The position numbers and the translations under genes are program-made. Shown here piece after piece: positions 47,348-55,088 of a stretch of 64,000 nucleotides of DNA. The DNA comes from Bacillus_AB infantis_C. GTDB lineage: Bacteria > Bacillota > Bacilli > Bacillales > Cytobacillaceae. Position 1 is the first letter of the stretch; each line of letters opens with the position of its first letter. Location: the NCBI RefSeq assembly GCF_050107595.1, contig NZ_JBNILH010000004.1, forward strand, positions 248,001 to 312,000, written 5' to 3'. A model generated the notes under the pieces. That model did not search any database. It saw only the letters and a program-made list of their open reading frames with translations, and had not been told where the DNA came from.

Positions 47348-48910
47348 TTATTTGCGATAGTACTGCAGAACGCCTTTGTATATTGCATCTGCATAGATAT
47401 TCAAATAAGTTTCAGATGTCAGTTTCTTTCTGTCATCTGCGTTTGTCAGGAATCCTAGCTCAACTAGCACGCTTGGCACCTGGTTATTGCGGATGACATA
47501 AAAGCCTGTATCCTTTATGCCTCGGTCATTCATTTTTGCCTGACTGACGATTTCACGCTGAATTTCATAAGCAAGCTTCTTGCTTTCAGTGCCGTTTACG
47601 TTTGTAGAAGTATCATAGAAAACTTCTGCACCTTTCGCAGCAGTGCTTCCTGCTGCATTTACGTGGACACTGATATAAGTTTCAGCGTATACACTTTTAG
47701 CATAGGCAACGCGCTCTTCAAGGGAAAGGAAGTTATCAGTGCTGCGGGTCATGATAACTTTTGCACCGGCTGCTTCCAGTTTTGCCGCAAGCTTTTTGCT
47801 AACCTTCAGCACGATATCTTTTTCATTGATTCCGCTGACTGAAGCTCCCGGATCCTGCTTGCCATGTCCCGGATCAACTACAATGATGCGTCCCTTAATC
47901 GGGTTGTTTGCATCGGTTGACTTAAGTTTCAAGTATGACTTATGCACATACCCGGTCAACCCATTGTAATTGATTTTTGCCCAATAGCCATCCATTGATG
48001 TAATGGAAACCTCTGTCCCAAGTGAAATCCTTCCTACGATGCTGGAGGAAGTTGATGGCGCCTGCCTGATATTCAGGCTGGATGCTGCTACAACCTCACC
48101 TTTCGCAACTGTTGTCCCTGGCGAAGGCTGGAGGACAGGACCAAGAACTGGTACCCTGTACTTCTCATCGATCGCACGGGAAAGGAAAGCTGAGAATTCT
48201 GAGCGCGAAATGCGCGTTTCCGGTTTAAAGCTGAAATTGCTTCCATTCGAAATGCCATTATAGTGAAGCTTTAAAATATACTCATTTGCCCAATACGCTG
48301 GTGCCACATCTTTGAAAACCTGCTGGTCCGGGTTATAGCCGTTGTAGCCAAATTTGAACGCTTTGGCAATGACTACTGCCATTTGAGAGCGTTTCAGCGG
48401 ATCATTCGGCCCGAATGTCCCGTCCTGATACCCCCCAAATATTTTCAGGCTCGAAACCCTTTCGATATAGCCGGATGCCCAGTGGCTGGCCGGTATATCC
48501 TTAAACGAAGAGGTGGAAACATTTAATTCTCCAAGATTGAGAGATTCAACGATCATCTTCGCTGCCTGTGCCCTCGTCACATTATCATTGGGATTAAAAT
48601 AATATGCCCCGCCTTTTTCATAGCCTCCGATAATGCCTAAAGAAGATAAGTGAGAGATATTGGTATAAGCCCAATACTGTGAGTTTACATCAGAAAAGCT
48701 GATGTTCGTTGCTGCCATTGACTGTACCGACGGTGAAGTTGTACTTGGATTCCCGGCTGCAGCCGGATTCCCTGTAGACTCACTTGATACCTCTTCATTT
48801 TGTTTTCCATCTGTGACAACCTGTTCTTGAGCATAGGTTGGTAGAATATTAGTTGAAAACAGGAAGAGGAAGCTGAAAGCAAAAGTGAGAAAAGTTTTCT
48901 TTCTCGACAC
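47348..48910 (-). CDS. SLH-anchored N-acetylmuramoyl-L-alanine amidase
   Basis: The protein of about 520 residues has a signal sequence (about 1-27, LTFAFSFLFLFSTNILPTYA). Three SLH repeats follow (about 70-245; FSDVNSQYWAYTNISHLSSL), then a bacterial SH3 domain (about 270-330; ASSLNIRQAPSTSSSIVGRI) and a C-terminal Amidase_3 domain (about 340-520). Zinc-site motifs are VVDPGHGKQDPGAS and TYISVHVNA, with a catalytic Glu in LVELGFLTNADDR. It cleaves peptidoglycan stem peptides at the wall. The start is GTG at 48910 after GAAGGAGTG; the in-frame extension to 49060 is not supported. Confidence 0.93.
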   Translation of the reverse strand: MSRKKTFLTFAFSFLFLFSTNILPTYAQEQVVTDGKQNEEVSSESTGNPAAAGNPSTTSPSVQSMAATNISFSDVNSQYWAYTNISHLSSLGIIGGYEKGGAYYFNPNDNVTRAQAAKMIVESLNLGELNVSTSSFKDIPASHWASGYIERVSSLKIFGGYQDGTFGPNDPLKRSQMAVVIAKAFKFGYNGYNPDQQVFKDVAPAYWANEYILKLHYNGISNGSNFSFKPETRISRSEFSAFLSRAIDEKYRVPVLGPVLQPSPGTTVAKGEVVAASSLNIRQAPSTSSSIVGRISLGTEVSITSMDGYWAKINYNGLTGYVHKSYLKLKSTDANNPIKGRIIVVDPGHGKQDPGASVSGINEKDIVLKVSKKLAAKLEAAGAKVIMTRSTDNFLSLEERVAYAKSVYAETYISVHVNAAGSTAAKGAEVFYDTSTNVNGTESKKLAYEIQREIVSQAKMNDRGIKDTGFYVIRNNQVPSVLVELGFLTNADDRKKLTSETYLNIYADAIYKGVLQYYRK

Positions 48911-49067
48911 CAATTGCCACTCCTTCCCAAAAAAAATTGCTACATGACTAGAATAACAGAAGTTTTTGTCAAGTAAAACGGTTTTTTGTAGTAAAATGGT
49001 ACTCTTTTTAATTATTAGCAATAAAAGCGGATAAAACCAAGGGTGGTAAATATCCGCCAATAGGTCC

Positions 49068-51362
49068 TTATTTTGTCAGAATCCGGTATAAAAATGCACT
49101 ATACTGGGCCCTTGTCACTGTGTTCCCTGGTTTGAAAGTATTATCCGGGTATCCAGTCGTAATTTCATTAAAAGCAAGAGAGCCGATAGCTTTATAGGCC
49201 CAATAATCTGGCTTGACATCAGTAAAGTCATTCGCCGGCATTCCCTGCAGCTTATAGGCATTCTGCAGGATGGCTGCCATCTGCGCCCGCGTCAGCTTGC
49301 CTTCCGGATCAAACAGGCCGCCTTCCTTGCCGCCCATGATACCCGCATTTTCTACTGCTGCAATAATAGAATAGTAGACGTGGGACTTTGGTACATCTTT
49401 AAATCCTGGATCCGTTACATTTGCTGTATTCAATTTCAGCGCCCTGGCAAGCAGGATGGCTGCATGCGAACGGGTCAATTGGTCCCCTGGCTTAAATTCT
49501 CCGTTCGGATAACCGCTGATGATTCCATTATCAGCCAAATATGAGATTTCTTTATAAGCCCAATACTGGGTGTTTACATCAGAGAACTTTCCTGGAGCTG
49601 GTGCCGGTGCAGTAGATGAGCCTTTTACAGAAACAGATATAGATTTTGTTGTCTTTCCTATAGTTGCCGTTATTTTTCCGCTGGCTGTCTGTGTCCCTGC
49701 CTTAAAAGTGCCATCCGCAGAAATGGTTCCGATATTGCCGCTGACAGACCATTTTACTTGTGATGGATTATAGATCACCGGCTGGCCTGAGCTGTCTTTC
49801 CCGCTTGTGGTCATTTTCTTGGACTCGCCTGCAGACAGGCTCAATGAAGATGGACTAACCGAGAAAGAATCAATCGTGTCTACTACAGTGACAGGAAGCT
49901 CCCTCACTGCATTTCCATACTTTCCAATTACCTTGCCGTCGCCCTTCTGGCTGGCCGTAAACCGGCTTCCATTCATAGTCCCGATAGAGTTGGAGACACT
50001 GAATGATAGTTTAGAAGGATCAAAAGTAATAGGGTTATAATATTGGTCCAGAACATAGTTAGCCGTAAAGTCAACAGAGGATCCAACCATTACCTTTCCT
50101 GGCGTCTTCTGAGTAATCCTTAAGACAGCAGGTTCACCAAGCGGTGCCGTGCTGACCGCCTGCAAAGTGGTCGAAATAAGCCTCTCACGTCCATCCGACG
50201 GCCTGCTCACAAGTGACACTGTGTTGCTTCCATAATTGCGGATGCTCATTGCCGTCGAACCGCCACCGTCAAGATTGATGGCACGGTCTGCTCCAAGGCT
50301 GGCAATATACTGGGCAAACTCGGTCATATTCATCCCTGTGCTGTAGCCGGGCTGCCTCCCGTCTACTGTTACGAGAAAGACCTTCTTTTTCGTTTTATCA
50401 ATGGCAACAGCAGTTCTTGGCGCCCGTTCTCTTGCCCTGGAGCTGTTCGGATCCATTGTCAGATGAACCTTCCCATCCTTTACGAGCATCGGTCCGCTGG
50501 CAAGCATGTATTTAGAATCCTGCCACTTTGCATCAATCCCCAGCTTTACCTGTATAGTATCCCCGATTGCCAGGGCACTATATCTTTCAAGCCAAAGGTT
50601 CCCATTTAATGAAAGAACAAATCCGTTTTTAGGGATGGCTGTTTTCGTTTTATCCCCATATTTCCTTACTGCTGTCACTTTTCCGCTTAATACATCGCCG
50701 AATTTAACCGGTTCAACTGCTTTATCAGCAGTGATTATGTATTCAACGCCATAGCTGTTTGTGTTTGTATATCCGTCTTCATGGCTTGAAGTATAAATGA
50801 TGGCTTCATTGGAATCTCTCATTCTATTGATTCCGGATAAAGGGTAACTCTGGCCGTTATATGATGCACGGATATCGAAATTGAATGCATCGATTTCCGC
50901 ATTCCCATTGGCCAATACTCCAAACGCAATCGGCTCGCTTACAAATTTATCACTTTTCTCGGAGATGATTCCCCCATTAATGATCCTGTTATCCTTTGAT
51001 AAAAGATACAATGGCATTTTGGAAGTCATATCAAAGAATCCTGCGTTGACTGCCCCTACTACCCGATGCCCTGCAGAACTGTTTGCATTGGCTGCATTGG
51101 TGGTTGTGGCCGTCTTTGTAATCGGATTGGGTATCCCAACCTCAATGGAAGTATAGGAATCTGCCAGATTCAGTTCCAGCAGATTGACGGTCTGTGTAAC
51201 AGAAGAATTGGTTAACTTGATGTTCTTATAGTTAACCCCGGGTGATACTTGAAGCTGTTTATTGATTGATGTAGCTGCTTCAGCCTCAGACCGGTCCAGT
51301 CCTAAAACAAGTGTTTGTGACAATAAAACAAGTGCAGCAACTGCTGATAACCTTTTTCGCAC
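49068..51362 (-). CDS. SLH-anchored phosphodiester glycosidase (NAGPA domain) protein
   Basis: The protein of about 764 residues has a signal sequence (about 1-28) and a NAGPA/DUF2233 domain (about 95-410; HRVVGAVNAGFFDMTSKMPL, ERAPRTAVAIDKTKKKVFLV, INLDGGGSTAMSIRNYGSNT). Ig-like segments (about 415-590) and three SLH repeats (about 600-764) follow. The domain in animals removes GlcNAc from mannose-6-phosphate; bacterial members act on surface phosphodiester-linked sugars. It may modify wall polymers or matrix exopolysaccharide. The start is GTG at 51362, 6 nt after AGGAGGGG. The amidase gene is 157 nt downstream. Confidence 0.92.
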   Translation of the reverse strand: MRKRLSAVAALVLLSQTLVLGLDRSEAEAATSINKQLQVSPGVNYKNIKLTNSSVTQTVNLLELNLADSYTSIEVGIPNPITKTATTTNAANANSSAGHRVVGAVNAGFFDMTSKMPLYLLSKDNRIINGGIISEKSDKFVSEPIAFGVLANGNAEIDAFNFDIRASYNGQSYPLSGINRMRDSNEAIIYTSSHEDGYTNTNSYGVEYIITADKAVEPVKFGDVLSGKVTAVRKYGDKTKTAIPKNGFVLSLNGNLWLERYSALAIGDTIQVKLGIDAKWQDSKYMLASGPMLVKDGKVHLTMDPNSSRARERAPRTAVAIDKTKKKVFLVTVDGRQPGYSTGMNMTEFAQYIASLGADRAINLDGGGSTAMSIRNYGSNTVSLVSRPSDGRERLISTTLQAVSTAPLGEPAVLRITQKTPGKVMVGSSVDFTANYVLDQYYNPITFDPSKLSFSVSNSIGTMNGSRFTASQKGDGKVIGKYGNAVRELPVTVVDTIDSFSVSPSSLSLSAGESKKMTTSGKDSSGQPVIYNPSQVKWSVSGNIGTISADGTFKAGTQTASGKITATIGKTTKSISVSVKGSSTAPAPAPGKFSDVNTQYWAYKEISYLADNGIISGYPNGEFKPGDQLTRSHAAILLARALKLNTANVTDPGFKDVPKSHVYYSIIAAVENAGIMGGKEGGLFDPEGKLTRAQMAAILQNAYKLQGMPANDFTDVKPDYWAYKAIGSLAFNEITTGYPDNTFKPGNTVTRAQYSAFLYRILTK

Positions 51363-51625
51363 TATTTCCCCTCCTGGCAATATGTAGCGTAACCTCTTAA
51401 GTTTTACACTATTACATATATTAACAAACTCTGCCTAATTTCTCTATAAGTCTATTGGTATTTCCTCTTATTGGATAAAATTTCTAGTGTATTTCCTCGG
51501 AAATAAGGGATAAATGTCGAAGAATGTCCATTGACAGTATGTTAAATTCAATCATTGAAGAATTTAAGCAGAATGCTTAGCATTCATAAATGGCAGATTT
51601 TTTATAGAGAGTCAAATTAAATCAA
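51363..51625. other. Non-coding stretch downstream of the polymerase gene
   Basis: The 263 nt between the NAGPA-SLH start and the terminator at 51615 are AT-rich and presumably hold its promoter. I found no complete promoter, no hairpin and no coding frame. Confidence 0.45.
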
Positions 51626-51659
51626 AAAACGCAGAGGGCTGCTGCACCCTCTGCGTTTT
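51615..51659 (-). terminator. Terminator of the O-antigen-ligase-like gene
   Basis: AAAACGCAGAGGG (51626-51638) pairs with CCCTCTGCGTTTT (51647-51659). On the minus strand TTGATTTAATTT follows. It lies 20 nt after the stop. Confidence 0.9.
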
Positions 51660-51678
51660 CTGTATGGCCGTATTTATA

Positions 51679-53127
51679 TTATTCAACATCCGTTTTCTTG
51701 TATAATCCTTTAATTGAAGCATATGCCCCCAAGATAATAAAGAAGAACATCGTATAAAGCTTCAATTCCCAGATATTATAGTACATGCCGCTGACTCCAG
51801 TCGCAAACCAGAGGGCAATCATCAACTTAGGGAATACCCCTTCTTTCCGGTGTTTCCAAAACAGTCCGAGCATGAACAGAAGGAAAGCTGCAAACAGGAC
51901 GACACCAATGACCCCTGTCTCTGCGATCACCTGGATGTACTGGTTGTCCGAGTAAAAGTACTTGCCGCCATAAATATCTGAACGGATTCCATATTCATCA
52001 TAGATTGGAGAACCATACGAAAGGGTGGCTGAACCTCCGAAAGTTCCAAACCCTGTCCCTGTAACTGGATGGTCCTTGAATACCTCAAAGCCTTTTTTAA
52101 TATAGAAAAAGCGGCCGCTTTGAGACATCAGTTCCAGATTTTCATCATCAAATGTTTCCTTGAAGCGATTCCCGATTCCTCCGGTGCCATGATCACTGCC
52201 GCCTTCTCCTCCGATTGATTGGAACAGCCCGACTCCCGCATTGACCGGAAGATATACAAGCACCAGTCCTAAAATGCCGGAGATTACAAGAGGCTTAAGT
52301 ATCTTCCACTGCCTTGAGGCGATCAGATAGACAACAATGCCCACTGCAATGGCAATCCAGGTACCTCTTGAATAGGAAAGGAGCAGCACACCAGTAAAAA
52401 GGGTCAAAAACGCATAAAGCCATTTTCGCTCTTTTCCTTTCGAGAATTCAAGCAGAAAAAGAACAGCGATGACGGCAAATCCCAGGAACAATGCCAAAGA
52501 GTTTGGATTTCCCGGAAGCCCATAAATCCTGACCGCATTCGTTGCGGAAAGCATTTTTTCACTCCATGCCTCAGGAAGAAGAAGCTGGCGTGAGGACAGC
52601 TTTTCAATAATCCCGTGGACACTGATCAAGATGGACACCGAGATGGTAATCCAGGAAAAGCGGATCAGATCCGTCTTATCAATTTTCAAACGCGAAATAA
52701 TATAGTAGAGAAGGTACATGATGACAAAAGTCCGTACCTGGAAGATGATTGCCGCAATTGATACTCCTGTCAGGAAGGCAATGATAGAGCCAAATGCGAG
52801 AAATACAAAGAAGGCCCATTCAAACTTTTGGAATTGGAAAAGGCTTTTCCAATCCTTCCTCGCGTCAAACACAATCCTGAGCAGCACAATAAAAGTAATG
52901 GCATCCCCGATCAGCTTCAATCCTGGATTGATTTCTATCAGAAATGGCCTGATCGATACATACAGCAATAGGAGCAGAAGCCCTTCTTTAGGCTTGAAAA
53001 ATGCATAAACAGTAAATATTCCCGTGACAAGAATCATGCTGATATTGACTGGAAGGACCAGCCCGGCCATCAGCAAAAGAAAACCGGCAATTAAAAAGTT
53101 ATATGGTTGCAGCTTTGATACCATCAT
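51679..53127 (-). CDS. O-antigen ligase/polymerase (Wzy_C) family membrane protein
   Basis: The protein of about 482 residues has about twelve membrane segments and the family loop HPVTGTGFGTFGGSATLSYG before the conserved DNQYIQVIAETGVIGVVLFA. Such proteins join or polymerise undecaprenyl-linked glycans outside the membrane. The start at 53127 (ATGATG) follows AGGAAAGGG; the frame is open to 53271 without family similarity. It lies alone with its own terminator, between SLH proteins, and may act in a secondary wall polymer or exopolysaccharide. Confidence 0.85.
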   Translation of the reverse strand: MMVSKLQPYNFLIAGFLLLMAGLVLPVNISMILVTGIFTVYAFFKPKEGLLLLLLYVSIRPFLIEINPGLKLIGDAITFIVLLRIVFDARKDWKSLFQFQKFEWAFFVFLAFGSIIAFLTGVSIAAIIFQVRTFVIMYLLYYIISRLKIDKTDLIRFSWITISVSILISVHGIIEKLSSRQLLLPEAWSEKMLSATNAVRIYGLPGNPNSLALFLGFAVIAVLFLLEFSKGKERKWLYAFLTLFTGVLLLSYSRGTWIAIAVGIVVYLIASRQWKILKPLVISGILGLVLVYLPVNAGVGLFQSIGGEGGSDHGTGGIGNRFKETFDDENLELMSQSGRFFYIKKGFEVFKDHPVTGTGFGTFGGSATLSYGSPIYDEYGIRSDIYGGKYFYSDNQYIQVIAETGVIGVVLFAAFLLFMLGLFWKHRKEGVFPKLMIALWFATGVSGMYYNIWELKLYTMFFFIILGAYASIKGLYKKTDVE

Positions 53128-53251
53128 CAATTCCCTTTCCTGGATGTAATTCCGTCTAGTATTACCTAAATTTATAACAGTCTTTCTCATCTTACAAAAT
53201 TTAATCAGCACAGTCAAAGACAAAATTAGTAATAAAGGGCTCAGCTGCGAA

Positions 53252-53303
53252 AAAGAACAAAAAAACGCCATATGCCCTTCTTCTTTCAGAAGGACATGGC
53301 GTT
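53252..53303 (-). terminator. Terminator of the 53350 gene
   Basis: ACGCCAT-type arm (53265-53271) and CCCTTCT (53275-53281) pair with AGAAGG (53288-53293) and ATGGCGT (53296-53302), with a small bulge. On the minus strand TTTTTTTGTTCTTTTT follows. Confidence 0.8.
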
Positions 53304-53349
53304 TGTATTCGAGTAGCTTCCTATTATATAGTGCAGACTTTTTACTCAG

Positions 53350-54963
53350 CTAGTTTCCGATGCCGTATGAGTACAGCTTGTCCTGCAGGTCTGCCGGGAT
53401 ATGGATTCCGGTCCTCTTTAAATAAGACGTTTTTGATTCCAAGAAAGTTTCAATCATGGGCAGCTGTGATGGATCAATTTTTTGCCAGTAATCGTAAGAC
53501 TTCAATAGATCCTCGACCGTCAGCGTTTCATAATCACGGCCGATGAAGGTCAAATCCGGGTTTACTTTATACCAGGTATCCCCATCATCTCTAATCCACT
53601 GCATGCCAAGTCCATTTATCCCTTCCTGCACCGTATATGCGCCAATCAAATATTTAGTATCGTTCGTAATTGTATAGGCCTCAAGGAGAATATTCATGCC
53701 TCCCAGCCCGTGATTCAGCGAGGTATGTGTCAGCACTGGGTCAAACACGGCAAAATAGTCCGGAATAAGCGCACCCCTCTCGTTCACCTTGATAACATTG
53801 CCTGTTTCAAATTGCGAAAGAAGGAAATCCGCATACGTGACCAGCGGCTCCTGAAGCTCTGGAAGATTCAAATCTTCACCGATTTCCTCCAGGTAAAGAG
53901 CAATATATTCATTGAATCGTGTATCAATGAAAGGAGCCGTAATGTTATACAAATTTTTTAAATAGGTGCTGGTCACTTCAGTTTCCCAGAAAGTCCTATC
54001 CCCTCTGAAGTTCAATAGATCAGCGACAGAATTATACACCAGGTTCTGATAATAGCGTTCCCCGGTTGCTTTTACACGCTTCAGTGCTTCATGCTCGCGG
54101 AACATAAGCAAGGTCCGCCCATACCCCATCTTGGAACGCGGCTGCGGTTCCACTGTGAGGACCATTTTATTGTAAGGTCCATCTGCCGTATACCATTTAT
54201 TAGTCTTGCGGTAGTTCGCAGCACTATACTTCATCCAATCGTGGAGCTCATCTGTGTTTTTAAACAGCTCAGCATTAGAAACCATCAGCCATTGCTCTGT
54301 TATATCCCTTCCCATGGAGTTCAAGGATACGACAAGATGTTTAGCGTCACCTTCTTCCGTGATTTCAACAGCATCAGTTTCAGATTTAAGGTCGCGGATG
54401 ACACTTTTATTGACATGTTCATATCTCTTTATCTGCTCTAATGATCGATATGACTTTCCTGCCATGATCTGCTTAAAAGGTCTTCCCTCTTCTGTCATCT
54501 TCAGAAGTCCAGTTGGGTAGGAAGTGATGTCCTCTCCCATCGAAACAGAAGTGCCAGTCGGCTTGGGATACTTGGAATAAGCATCCATCTCTATATCTAT
54601 GGATTTCGGAAATTTGTATTCCAGTTCCATATAAAAATCAAAGTCTTTCATATTCCTTATCTTTGTAAAAAGAAAATAATCGCCGTTTTCAAATTGCCGT
54701 TTCACAATCTTCAGCTCGCCAACACGCAAATTGAAGCGCTTAATATCATATGTATAGACAGTATCCTTAGAACCTGGATACTCAGACTCGGTAATCTGTA
54801 AATTATCAATACTATGGGATGTTTTAACCAGCACCCTCTCTGTATCTGTCAGTGCTAAAGTCGCAGTATGATAGGTCTTTTTTTCCGAGGCTTGTGCAGT
54901 AGAAGCAAGCATCCCAAGAACAATGAATGCTGCGATGACAACAAAAAATCTTCTTACCCCCAT
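53350..54963 (-). CDS. Secreted protein of unknown function, possibly C5-epimerase-like
   Basis: The 537-residue protein has a signal sequence (about 1-25, RRFFVVIAAFIVLGMLASTA) and no further membrane segment. I do not recognise the N-terminal 250 residues. The C-terminal half (SLNHGLGGMNILLEAYTITN, then DTKYLIGAYTVQEGINGLGM) recalls alpha/alpha-toroid C-terminal domains of glucuronyl C5-epimerase-like proteins, but the match is weak. It lies between the polymerase and the S-layer protein genes, so a role with surface polysaccharide is plausible. It has its own terminator; the S-layer gene terminator lies just upstream. Confidence 0.7.
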   Translation of the reverse strand: MGVRRFFVVIAAFIVLGMLASTAQASEKKTYHTATLALTDTERVLVKTSHSIDNLQITESEYPGSKDTVYTYDIKRFNLRVGELKIVKRQFENGDYFLFTKIRNMKDFDFYMELEYKFPKSIDIEMDAYSKYPKPTGTSVSMGEDITSYPTGLLKMTEEGRPFKQIMAGKSYRSLEQIKRYEHVNKSVIRDLKSETDAVEITEEGDAKHLVVSLNSMGRDITEQWLMVSNAELFKNTDELHDWMKYSAANYRKTNKWYTADGPYNKMVLTVEPQPRSKMGYGRTLLMFREHEALKRVKATGERYYQNLVYNSVADLLNFRGDRTFWETEVTSTYLKNLYNITAPFIDTRFNEYIALYLEEIGEDLNLPELQEPLVTYADFLLSQFETGNVIKVNERGALIPDYFAVFDPVLTHTSLNHGLGGMNILLEAYTITNDTKYLIGAYTVQEGINGLGMQWIRDDGDTWYKVNPDLTFIGRDYETLTVEDLLKSYDYWQKIDPSQLPMIETFLESKTSYLKRTGIHIPADLQDKLYSYGIGN

Positions 54964-55040
54964 TAGTAAATCCCCCTGTGTAAAAGAATGTATACTATTT
55001 TAGGGTATTTTGGAATTTTTTACAACATTATTTAGAATAG

Positions 55041-55073
55041 AAATCAAAAAGCCCGCGGGACATACCCGCGGGC
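55041..55073 (-). terminator. Terminator of the S-layer gene
   Basis: GCCCGCGGG (55051-55059) pairs with CCCGCGGGC (55065-55073). On the minus strand TTTTTGATTT follows. It is a very stable GC stem. Confidence 0.92.
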
Positions 55074-55088
55074 CAATCGATTAAGCTA

